This document shows, one piece after another, positions 31,461 through 37,691 of a stretch of DNA of 57,959 nucleotides. Every line of letters begins with the position of its first letter. Positions within the stretch are counted from its first letter, which is position 1. The notes beneath the pieces were generated by a model that saw only the letters and a list, made by a program, of their open reading frames with translations, had not been told where the DNA came from and did not search any database. The translations under genes were made by a program, and so were the position numbers. Source of the stretch: an uncultured Prevotellaceae bacterium (lineage in GTDB: Bacteria; Bacteroidota; Bacteroidia; Bacteroidales; Bacteroidaceae); the NCBI GenBank assembly GCA_902788605.1, contig CADAKX010000014.1, positions 1 through 57,959 of the forward strand, given 5' to 3'.

Positions 31461-31497
31461 CAGACAAATGGTCGGGTAGTTTCAGACAAATGGTCGG
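31461..31497. promoter_or_regulatory. Direct repeats upstream of promoter A
   Basis: CAGACAAATGGTCGG occurs at 31461-31475 and 31483-31497, a period of 22 bp (two helical turns), immediately upstream of the -33 box as read on the minus strand. This placement suits an activator site. Confidence 0.55.
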
Positions 31498-31499
31498 AT

Positions 31500-31536
31500 A
31501 AAAAGACGTTCCGTCGGATGGTTACGACGAAACGTC
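31500..31536 (-). terminator. Orphan terminator-like hairpin, block A
   Basis: GACGTTTCGTCG and CGACGGAACGTC on the minus strand (31525-31536 and 31505-31516) pair with one G-U, then TTTTT. It is homologous to the terminator after the AraC-type gene, but no gene lies upstream of it here. Confidence 0.6.
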
Positions 31537-31620
31537 GGATGATTTCTCCAATTGTCCGCTTTGTCTTTCTTGTCGAAACTGGTCATTACCTGGTTTCAAA
31601 TTGTTATACTAACGTCTCGG

Positions 31621-31811
31621 TAAAAACAATGGCCCCAGACCAATCTTTCCGTCATGGAATTGTTTGTTGGTCTGGAGCCAAAGCCGCAGTCTCTTTCTTT
31701 TTCAAACTATTATGCACTGCGATCGGAGTTTTTCAAAAGGTATTTAGCATTATTAATAGAGCTACAGGTACATAGTGTTACATATAGGTAAATTAGATTT
31801 GTCTATTGTTC
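31621..31811 (-). ncRNA. Candidate small RNA, copy B
   Basis: Same layout as copy A with a single internal unit; starts about 7 bases after the promoter at 31818-31848, expected length ~190 nt. The end hairpin has arms GGCTCCAGACC / GGTCTGGGGCC (31669-31679 and 31631-31641) extended by two A-T pairs, followed by ATTGTTTTTA. The CGCAGT/ACTGCG helix is kept. Promoter spacing, hairpin and central segment are conserved while the rest has drifted, which argues that the RNA structure matters. Confidence 0.6.
31631..31679 (-). terminator. End hairpin of candidate RNA copy B
   Basis: 11-bp arms with one G-U wobble on the minus strand, T-rich tail at 31621-31630. Confidence 0.6.
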
Positions 31812-31817
31812 TAGTTG

Positions 31818-31848
31818 CAAAGGTATAATAAAAAATCCGTACTCGCAA
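31818..31848 (-). promoter_or_regulatory. -33/-7 promoter of candidate RNA copy B
   Basis: Minus strand: TTG (31846-31848), 20 bases, TACCTTTG (31818-31825); same spacing as copy A although the -7 sequence differs at one free position. Confidence 0.75.
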
Positions 31849-31853
31849 GAGCA

Positions 31854-31890
31854 CAGACAAATGGTCGGGTGGTTTCAGACAAATGGTCGG
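31854..31890. promoter_or_regulatory. Direct repeats upstream of promoter B
   Basis: CAGACAAATGGTCGG at 31854-31868 and 31876-31890, again 22 bp apart and at the same distance from the promoter as in block A. Confidence 0.55.
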
Positions 31891-31929
31891 AAAAAAAGAC
31901 GTTCCGTCGGATGATTACGACGGAACGTC
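31891..31929 (-). terminator. Terminator of the TPR-AraC gene
   Basis: Minus strand: GACGTTCCGTCG, 8-base loop, CGACGGAACGTC (31898-31929), a perfect 12-bp stem, then seven T. It begins 5 bases after the stop of the regulator gene. Confidence 0.9.
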
Positions 31930-31934
31930 GGATG

Positions 31935-33800
31935 TTATTCGTTGTTTAGCGTCTGTTTATAAGTGGTTGGCGTCATACCGTATTTCGCACGGAAATTGCG
32001 CGTAAAGGTGTCGGCGCTGGAGAAACCGCTGGCCTGACTGACCAATTCAACGGCGATTTCGGGCTGGTCGTTCATCAGTCGGACGGCATAGTCGAGACGC
32101 AGCTCACGGACATAGGCCGGCAAAGATATGCGGTCGCTACCCTGGGCAAAAGCGGCACCAATGCGCTCCTTTGAGAGACCAGTATGCTCGATAAGCGTCT
32201 GACGACCAAAGTCGGGCTTGAGATACAACTGCTCGTTCTCTATCAAGTCACGCAGACAGAGGAACAGCTGTTCGTCGGTGAGTGGGGTCATATCGGAGAT
32301 AATAACTGAAGACCCTCCCCCTTGCCCCTCCCTAGGAGTGAGGGGAGTAGTTACTTCTTCCACTTGCTTGTCATTAGTTATTCCGTCCTGAGTATTAGCA
32401 CTCCCCTCCATCTCAGGGAGGGGCTGGGGGTGGGTCTGTTGCTTCAACTCCTTATACTTCTTCTTATACTCAAGGGCCTCAGTAATCTGATCGACGAGGA
32501 CGCGGTTTCTCTTTCTGGAGACACGCCACTGACTGAAGGCATAGACGGCAAAAGCAAGAACCAGCAGAGCCATGAGGGATGCGGCAATGCTGATGGTCGT
32601 CACCAGGCGGTTCTTAGCACGCTGTTCCAGAATCTGGCGCTCCTTACCCTGCGTATCGTAGATGGTGGCAAGTTCTGCCGACTCACTACGCTTCTGGCGC
32701 ACGAGAGCGGTGTCGTAGACCTCGGCAATCTGCATGGCCACGTGGAGAGCAGAGTCGCGACGGCCTGACAAGTAGTTGGCGCGTAACTTAGGCAGCAGAT
32801 TATGGCCAATGGTCTCAAGATCGTATTCATAGCCCCAGTCCCTGATAAACTGGTCCAAATTGGTATAGATATCAGCAGCCTCGTCATAGCGACGAGCCGA
32901 CATCAGATATTCACAGCCATCGATACGTCCCTCGAGGCTCTTTCCGTAGTCTGTCTGGGTATAGTCGGCATAATAGCGGGCAGCTTCAGTCTCCTGACCA
33001 CGCTGCTGAAGGACCCGTGCACGGTGAAGGGTTACCAATGCGCGCAGTGCCTTTACTTCCTTTTCAATCACCTTGGGCTGCTGCTCATAGAGCGTCACCA
33101 GCGAGTCCATGCGGTCGACCCAGACGCCAGCCTCATCCATATGATGATTAAGATGGCTGACGGCAATATTCTCCAGGGTTTCGATGCAGGCTGCCAACGG
33201 ACGGCAGGTAGAGTCGTTGGGGGTTTGCAGCACCCACTTATAAGCTTCATCGTAGCTTTGGGCTGCATCTTTGTGGCGCTCAAGCATCATCTGCGTGTCG
33301 CCCAGGCACAGATAGAGCGTCTGCAGTTCACCCGCACACTCCGGACTATTCACATCCTTCAACTTATCAATCAGTTGGAGGGCGGTATGCATGGCGTTAT
33401 CGTAGTCGCGGTCAGTGGTCAGTATGATGACGAGGTTGGTGCCTGCATGGACATACTCCCAGAAGTCCTCGGCAGGAGGATTCTCGATAGAAACGACGCG
33501 GCGGAAGTATTCGATGCACTTATCCATCTGTCCCATCTGGAAATAAGCCACACCACGATAGCCGTCGGCACGTATCGGCGAGAGTTCTCCAGCCTCAGCC
33601 AGACTATCAGTAACAGCAAGGAAGTATTCGAAATTGCCTGTAAACCTGGCGGCCATGGCTATACTGTCGCCATGGGTACACACCTTCGGACCTGGAACGA
33701 AGCTCTTCTCACTATCATCCTTGCCATCACAAGCCGCGAGCACAGTAAGGGCCACAACGACTACTATACCTATTATAAATACCTGTTTGAAATGTCTCAT
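31935..33800 (-). CDS. TPR-membrane-AraC transcriptional regulator
   Basis: 621 residues from the ATG at 33800; the upstream ATG at 33830 is excluded because it lies beyond the -7 element. N-terminal membrane/signal segment with a lipobox-like LAAC (about 21-24), a TPR-rich region (about 60-390; SPIRADGYRGVAYFQMGQMD), one membrane helix (about 400-422), a short coiled coil, and a C-terminal AraC-type helix-turn-helix (about 507-621; ELVSQASGFSSADTFTRNFRAKYGMTPTTYK). The layout implies that periplasmic TPRs sense something and the cytoplasmic domain binds DNA without a phosphorelay. Residues ~456-497 are encoded by an inserted palindromic DNA repeat. It may control itself and the small-RNA promoters just downstream (inference). 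Confidence 0.88.
   Translation of the reverse strand: MRHFKQVFIIGIVVVVALTVLAACDGKDDSEKSFVPGPKVCTHGDSIAMAARFTGNFEYFLAVTDSLAEAGELSPIRADGYRGVAYFQMGQMDKCIEYFRRVVSIENPPAEDFWEYVHAGTNLVIILTTDRDYDNAMHTALQLIDKLKDVNSPECAGELQTLYLCLGDTQMMLERHKDAAQSYDEAYKWVLQTPNDSTCRPLAACIETLENIAVSHLNHHMDEAGVWVDRMDSLVTLYEQQPKVIEKEVKALRALVTLHRARVLQQRGQETEAARYYADYTQTDYGKSLEGRIDGCEYLMSARRYDEAADIYTNLDQFIRDWGYEYDLETIGHNLLPKLRANYLSGRRDSALHVAMQIAEVYDTALVRQKRSESAELATIYDTQGKERQILEQRAKNRLVTTISIAASLMALLVLAFAVYAFSQWRVSRKRNRVLVDQITEALEYKKKYKELKQQTHPQPLPEMEGSANTQDGITNDKQVEEVTTPLTPREGQGGGSSVIISDMTPLTDEQLFLCLRDLIENEQLYLKPDFGRQTLIEHTGLSKERIGAAFAQGSDRISLPAYVRELRLDYAVRLMNDQPEIAVELVSQASGFSSADTFTRNFRAKYGMTPTTYKQTLNNE
32311..32436. repeat. Palindromic intragenic repeat within the regulator gene
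   Basis: A ~126-bp imperfect palindrome: GACCCTCCCCCTTGCCCCTC (from 32311) against the complement of AGGGAGGGGCTGGGGGTGGG (from 32415), with inner arms GAGGGGAG/CTCCCCTC. Encodes QQTHPQPLPEMEGS and TPLTPREGQGG in the linker. C-rich palindromes of this type are, as I recall, dispersed repeats in Bacteroidetes genomes. Confidence 0.75.
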
Positions 33801-33817
33801 TACTCCGATTTTGGGTA

Positions 33818-33825
33818 CAAAGATA
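33818..33825 (-). promoter_or_regulatory. -7 promoter element of the TPR-AraC gene
   Basis: Minus-strand TATCTTTG, 17 bases before ATG 33800. No -33 TTG at the usual spacing, which suggests dependence on an activator. Confidence 0.65.
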
Positions 33826-33894
33826 CTCATTTTTCTTCAAATATCCTTCTCTTTGCAGTAATTTACTCGACAATTAGTACAAGAATATTTGCCA

Positions 33895-33970
33895 GAGTGC
33901 ACTCCAGCGTTTGTCAGACCGCACTCTAACAATTGATAGACCGCACTCTAACAAGCGCTGGAGTGCGGTC
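33895..33970. repeat. Palindrome with internal direct repeats upstream of the regulator
   Basis: CACTCCAGCGTTTGT (33900-33914) and ACAAGCGCTGGAGTG (33951-33965) are inverted arms matching 14 of 15. Between them AGACCGCACTCTAACA occurs twice, 21 bp apart, and GAGTGCGGTC (33961-33970) is a reverse copy of its core. Lies 70-150 bp upstream of the regulator's -7 element. It could be its operator or a small mobile palindrome. Confidence 0.6.
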
Positions 33971-33988
33971 GAACAACAAACAACAAAC

Positions 33989-34024
33989 AAAAAAAGACTG
34001 AGAATCAAAAATGACTCTCAGTCT
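33989..34024 (-). terminator. Terminator of tRNA-Pro
   Basis: On the minus strand AGACTGAGAGTC pairs with GATTCTCAGTCT (one mismatch) and is followed by seven T. In the other direction it also has a T-rich tail, so it could work both ways. Confidence 0.85.
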
Positions 34025-34034
34025 CTCTTTTTGG

Positions 34035-34107
34035 TCGGGATTACTGGACTCGAACCAGCGACCTCGCGCCCCCCAGACGTGTGCGCTACCAACTGCGCTA
34101 AATCCCG
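34035..34107 (-). tRNA. tRNA-Pro (anticodon GGG)
   Basis: 73 bases without encoded CCA. Acceptor CGGGATT/AATCCCG with discriminator A; C1-G72 and A73 are Pro identity features. D arm GCGC...GCGC, anticodon loop CTGGGGG (GGG reads CCC/CCU), T arm GCTGG-TTCGAGT-CCAGT. One A-C mismatch in the anticodon stem. Its own promoter is at 34151 and terminator at 33989; the leader has a small hairpin (ATTCAAC/GTTGAAT). Confidence 0.93.
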
Positions 34108-34150
34108 ATCCTTTTAAGCATAGATTCAACCTTTTTGTTGAATGCGGGTG

Positions 34151-34182
34151 CAAAGGTACGGAGTTTTTCTGAAACTGCCAAA
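34151..34182 (-). promoter_or_regulatory. -33/-7 promoter of tRNA-Pro
   Basis: Minus strand: TTTG (34179-34182), 20 bases, TACCTTTG (34151-34158). About 43 bases to the mature 5' end. Confidence 0.8.
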
Positions 34183-34254
34183 TTTTTCAGCATCTTTTTT
34201 TGCTTCCCACGAAATAAATCCCCGGAATAGTAGTAGAAATTCAAAGAATTAACG

Positions 34255-34262
34255 TATCTTTG
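34255..34262 (+). promoter_or_regulatory. -7 promoter element of the GH30 gene
   Basis: TATCTTTG, 46 bases before the ATG at 34309. No -33 TTG visible. Confidence 0.6.
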
Positions 34263-34308
34263 TACGCAGATTTTGGAGTTTATCCATGCGACAATAACAA
34301 AAACGAAT

Positions 34309-35799
34309 ATGAAACGAACCCTTTTACTATCCTTTCTATTATCGGGCACACTGGCTATTCAGGCCCAAAGCGTGACCAAGTATACCACCACAGAGAATGC
34401 ATCCTGGCAAAAAGCCAAGGCGTCGTTGACAACGAAGGCCGACGGCAAACTGGTGGCCACCATCAACGGCAACGAGACGGGAACAACGTTCCGCGCCTGG
34501 GGCACCACATTCAATGAATTAGACTGGGATGCCTTCAACCTGCTGAGTCGCAACGACCAAGACGAGGTGATGCGCAACCTCTTTGCCAAGGACGGTGACC
34601 TGAGGTTCACGCATGGGCGCGTGTCGATGAACGCCAACGACTATGCCCGTTCGTGGTATCAGTGCGACGATGTGGTGGGCGACCTCGGCCTGAGGCACTT
34701 TAACATTGAGCGAGACAAACAGAATATCATTCCACTGGCTCGTGCAGCCCAGAAATACTGTCCTGAGTTGCAGCTCTTTATGAGTCCGTGGAGTCCACCC
34801 GCATGGATGAAGATCAACCAAGACTACTGTGTGCTGAGCAGTCCGTACAATACCCAGCCGAAGGAGAAGGACTACCTGCTCTATGACGGAGCCGTCGATC
34901 CCGATGAGATGAAACTCATGGGCGAGCGCAACGGCGTCTTCCCGCGTCGTCTGGCCACGCAGGACTACTTCATTCAAGACCCACGCTATCTACAGAGCTA
35001 TGCCAACATGTTCTGCCGTTTCATCGACCTCTATGCCGAGCAAGGCCTGCCCATCACGAAGGTGATGTATCAGAACGAGGCGTATAGCTACACGCCTTAC
35101 CCTGGTTGTGCATGGACAGCCGAGGGCACGTTGCGCTTCAACAACGACTACCTGGCTCCAACGCTCCATGATATGCATCCTGAGGTGGAGTTGTGGATTG
35201 GCACATTCAACACCAACCGCCTGGACTATGTTCAGAAGATTATCGACGACAAGACACTACAGGCGAACATTAAGGGCATCGCCACCCAGTGGGAGTGCCG
35301 AGAGAACTTGCCACAACTCAAGGAGCGCTATCCCCAGCTGCGCCTGATGATGAGCGAGAGCGAGTGTGGTAACGGTTCGATGGACTGGAAGGCTGGCGAG
35401 CACACATTCTTCCTGCTGAGCGACAACCTTGGAAATGGTGTCGACGAGTACTATAACTGGAATTTCATCCTGACCGACAATGGCCGCTCAACCTGGGGAT
35501 GGACACAGAACGCCCTGATTCAGGTGGACAGCAAGACTCGCCAGAAGCGCTATACGGCTGAGTATTATGCCTATAAGCACTTCTGCCAGTTTGTGACCCC
35601 CGGCGTCCAGATGATTGCCTATGGCGGACGTAGTCTCAGCAAGACGCCCGTAGTAGTGTTTCGCGATGGTCAGAAGCTGATTGTCACGGCAGGCAACTTT
35701 ACCAGCGACGAGGCTCGTATGAGTGTGAAAATTAAAGGCAAATACCTGAATATCACTGCCATGCCGCATTCGTTTAACACCTATGTGATTAGTCTATGA
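34309..35799 (+). CDS. GH30-family glycoside hydrolase
   Basis: 496 residues from ATG 34309, giving the signal peptide MKRTLLLSFLLSGTLAIQAQ; the frame is open further upstream but without a signal. GH30 barrel: TFRAWGTTFNELDWDAFNLLS at the N-terminus, LFMSPWSPPAWMK, acid/base Glu257 (VMYQNEAY), nucleophile region at Glu350 (MMSESECGNG), then a beta-sandwich completed by strands from both ends (GGRSLSKTPVVVFRDGQK to MPHSFNTYVISL). The family includes beta-glucosidases, beta-1,6-glucanases and xylanases; subfamily not decided here. Exported, single gene with its own promoter. Confidence 0.93.
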   Translation: MKRTLLLSFLLSGTLAIQAQSVTKYTTTENASWQKAKASLTTKADGKLVATINGNETGTTFRAWGTTFNELDWDAFNLLSRNDQDEVMRNLFAKDGDLRFTHGRVSMNANDYARSWYQCDDVVGDLGLRHFNIERDKQNIIPLARAAQKYCPELQLFMSPWSPPAWMKINQDYCVLSSPYNTQPKEKDYLLYDGAVDPDEMKLMGERNGVFPRRLATQDYFIQDPRYLQSYANMFCRFIDLYAEQGLPITKVMYQNEAYSYTPYPGCAWTAEGTLRFNNDYLAPTLHDMHPEVELWIGTFNTNRLDYVQKIIDDKTLQANIKGIATQWECRENLPQLKERYPQLRLMMSESECGNGSMDWKAGEHTFFLLSDNLGNGVDEYYNWNFILTDNGRSTWGWTQNALIQVDSKTRQKRYTAEYYAYKHFCQFVTPGVQMIAYGGRSLSKTPVVVFRDGQKLIVTAGNFTSDEARMSVKIKGKYLNITAMPHSFNTYVISL

Positions 35800-35863
35800 T
35801 GCGCCACCGCTGACAAGCGATGCAAAATAAAAAGAATATTCAGGTATTTGCCATCAATCATGA

Positions 35864-36364
35864 TTATGGGCGTACGGCCTTGGGCGTCCAGTTCTTAAAG
35901 AAACGGAGCACCTTGGCCTGACTATAGCCCTGTCCCTCCTCCAGGAAACTGGAATCCTGGATATGGAGCACGCGTCCCTGCTCGTCGAGGACCACAAAAA
36001 CGGGGAACCCAAAGCGGGCAGGCTGATTCAGTCGTGCCAACATGGCCTGGGTCTGAGTCGTTTTCTCGGCATCCTGGGCCTTGCGGGGATTGTAGTTCAC
36101 GTGGATATAGACGAAATTATCGGCAAGGACCTTGCTGATGGTGGTGTCGTTGGTGACAAAATCGGCAAAACGCAGGCACCAAGGGCACCAGTTGCCACCC
36201 ACCTGACAGACAACATACTTTCCGTCGGCCTTGGCCTTGACCAAAGCCTCATCAATCTGTGTCATCGGGTTGAGGTCTTCGTTATAGACTTTCTTCAAGG
36301 TCGTCTGGGCATTGACCGTCAGGGAAAAGAAGACGGCCAGCAATGATAAGAGTATTGTCTTCAT
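35864..36364 (-). CDS. Exported thioredoxin-fold protein (WCPWC)
   Basis: 166 residues with signal peptide MKTILLSLLAVFFSLTVNAQ. Thioredoxin_7-like domain with a WCPWC active site (about residues 59-63: GGNWCPWCLRF) and the cis-Pro segment FGFPVFVVLDEQGRVLHIQ. Probably a periplasmic thiol-disulfide oxidoreductase or heme/cytochrome maturation helper. It starts 3 bases after the cyclophilin stop, so both are translated from one message; both act in protein folding. Confidence 0.88.
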   Translation of the reverse strand: MKTILLSLLAVFFSLTVNAQTTLKKVYNEDLNPMTQIDEALVKAKADGKYVVCQVGGNWCPWCLRFADFVTNDTTISKVLADNFVYIHVNYNPRKAQDAEKTTQTQAMLARLNQPARFGFPVFVVLDEQGRVLHIQDSSFLEEGQGYSQAKVLRFFKNWTPKAVRP

Positions 36365-36367
36365 AGG

Positions 36368-37096
36368 TTATTCAATAACTACCATTCTCATTTCGATATC
36401 GTCCAAAGGCCTGTCGGCACGACCTGTGGCTGAGCCTTGAATCAGTTCTACCACATCGAGGCCTTCCTCCACTTCGCCAAACACCGTGTATTGACCATCA
36501 AGATGAGGTGTGCCGCCAATGGTGGAGTAGAGCTTCATCTGGTTTTCGGTCAAACCATCAGAGCCCACCTGGCTCTCAGCCTCAGCTACCAGCTTATCCT
36601 GCAGTTCCTGAAGACCGGCACGATTCTTCTCGCGGCGCATCTGCATGATCTCGGCACGATGGTCAGAAGCCAGAGCATGAAAGACATCCTGTACCTTCTG
36701 CATCCTCAACTGCTTGGAAAATTGGCGCAGCTGGTTTTCATTGTAGACCTGTCCCCACACGATATAGAACTGTGAGCCGCTGCTGCGACGCTCTGGATTC
36801 ACCTCGTCGCCCTGACGGGCTGCAGCCAAGGCGCCACGCTTGTGGAAAAGGCCATCCTGGATCTCTGCCTGCAAGGTATAGTCGGGGCCGCCCACACTCA
36901 GCATCTTGCCGGCAGGGGCACCTTTTGAGTCGGGATCGCCTCCCTGAATCATGAAATTCTTAATCACGCGATGGAACAACGTACCATCATAATAGCCTTC
37001 CTTCGCCAATTTCACGAAGTTATCACGGTGAATAGGGGTCTCGTCGTACAGGCGTACCACGATATCGCCCAACATTGTTTCAATCTTTACTCGCAT
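36368..37096 (-). CDS. Cyclophilin-type peptidylprolyl isomerase
   Basis: 242 residues, no signal peptide. Cyclophilin core: LFHRVIKNFMIQGGDPD (about 40-56) with the active-site Arg, RRSSGSQFYIVWG (about 103-115) and YTVFGEVEEGLDVVELI near the end. Between the two halves an insertion of ~70 residues, mostly helical and charged (MQKVQDVFHALASDHRAEIM, REKNRAGLQELQDKLVAEAE), lengthens the family's usual ~165-190 residues; this insert occurs in other Bacteroidetes cyclophilins. Cytoplasmic proline isomerisation. Promoter at 37130. Confidence 0.93.
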   Translation of the reverse strand: MRVKIETMLGDIVVRLYDETPIHRDNFVKLAKEGYYDGTLFHRVIKNFMIQGGDPDSKGAPAGKMLSVGGPDYTLQAEIQDGLFHKRGALAAARQGDEVNPERRSSGSQFYIVWGQVYNENQLRQFSKQLRMQKVQDVFHALASDHRAEIMQMRREKNRAGLQELQDKLVAEAESQVGSDGLTENQMKLYSTIGGTPHLDGQYTVFGEVEEGLDVVELIQGSATGRADRPLDDIEMRMVVIE

Positions 37097-37129
37097 ATCT
37101 CAAATGATAAAGTTTTGTAATATTGCGTG

Positions 37130-37137
37130 CAAAGATA
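37130..37137 (-). promoter_or_regulatory. -7 promoter element for cyclophilin-thioredoxin
   Basis: Minus-strand TATCTTTG, 34 bases before ATG 37096; back to back with the element at 37160. Confidence 0.6.
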
Positions 37138-37159
37138 GCAATAATTCTCGGTTTTTAAG

Positions 37160-37167
37160 TAATTTTG
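37160..37167 (+). promoter_or_regulatory. -7 promoter element of the NUDIX gene
   Basis: TAATTTTG, 27 bases before ATG 37194. Confidence 0.5.
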
Positions 37168-37193
37168 CAGTTAGATTTAATAAGATTTGTGAT

Positions 37194-37691
37194 ATGGATA
37201 ATCTGAAAGAAAAGTTCCCCATAGTTGACGAAGAGGGCCAAGTAATAGGCTCGGCCACACGCGGAGAGTGTCACAATGGCTCAAGATTGCTGCATCCTGT
37301 GGTCCATCTGCATGTGTTTAATTCAAAAGGCGACATCTATCTGCAGAAGCGCCCGGAGTGGAAGGACATCCAGCCTGGCAAGTGGGACACGGCCGTAGGC
37401 GGGCACATGGACTATGGCGAGACACCCGAGAAGGCCCTGCGCCGCGAAGTGAGCGAGGAACTGGGCATTACCGACTTCGTGCCGGAGTTTGTGGACAAGT
37501 ATGTGTTTGACAGCAAGCGCGAGCGTGAGTTGGTGTATGTGAACCGCACCACATACGACGGCCCCATCCAACCCTCGGCAGAGGAACTGGATGGGGGACG
37601 TTTTTGGACGATGGACGAGATACGCGAGGCCATGGGCCAGGGCATCCTGACGCCCAACTTCGAAAGTGAGTTTCAGAGGTGCTTTGTCTGA
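37194..37691 (+). CDS. NUDIX hydrolase
   Basis: 165 residues from ATG 37194 (MDNLKEKFPIVDEEGQVIG); a longer frame from 37104 would start upstream of the promoter. Full Nudix box at about 79-101 (GHMDYGETPEKALRREVSEELGI). The substrate region (EKFPIVDEEGQVIGSATRGECH, LHVFNSKGDIYLQKRPEWKD) resembles isopentenyl-diphosphate isomerase-like and YfcD-type NUDIX enzymes; the actual substrate cannot be told. Cytoplasmic. Its stop abuts the convergent flavodoxin stop with no gap. Confidence 0.92.
   Translation: MDNLKEKFPIVDEEGQVIGSATRGECHNGSRLLHPVVHLHVFNSKGDIYLQKRPEWKDIQPGKWDTAVGGHMDYGETPEKALRREVSEELGITDFVPEFVDKYVFDSKRERELVYVNRTTYDGPIQPSAEELDGGRFWTMDEIREAMGQGILTPNFESEFQRCFV

Larger units (their letters stand above)
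30934..31934. other. Gene-free kilobase carrying two related minus-strand transcription units
   Basis: No protein-coding frame fits here. After the remnants (to 31137) two homologous blocks follow, about 31160-31541 and 31621-31934. Each contains, read on the minus strand, a hairpin with T-run, a pair of direct repeats, a -33/-7 promoter, a 180-260-base region and an end hairpin with a T-rich tail. The separate parts are listed as features. Confidence 0.7.

Noticed and set aside
31518-31775. An 85-codon plus-strand frame across the gene-free kilobase
   Set aside because: It crosses the end hairpin of RNA copy B and is not kept in block A; codon use is unlike any gene here.
31160-31811. 6S RNA, tmRNA or RNase P RNA
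   Set aside because: None of the defining conserved segments of these RNAs is visible in either copy.
34035-34107. Integration (att) site at the tRNA-Pro gene
   Set aside because: No integrase gene and no repeated tRNA end seen at the other side of the accessory stretch.
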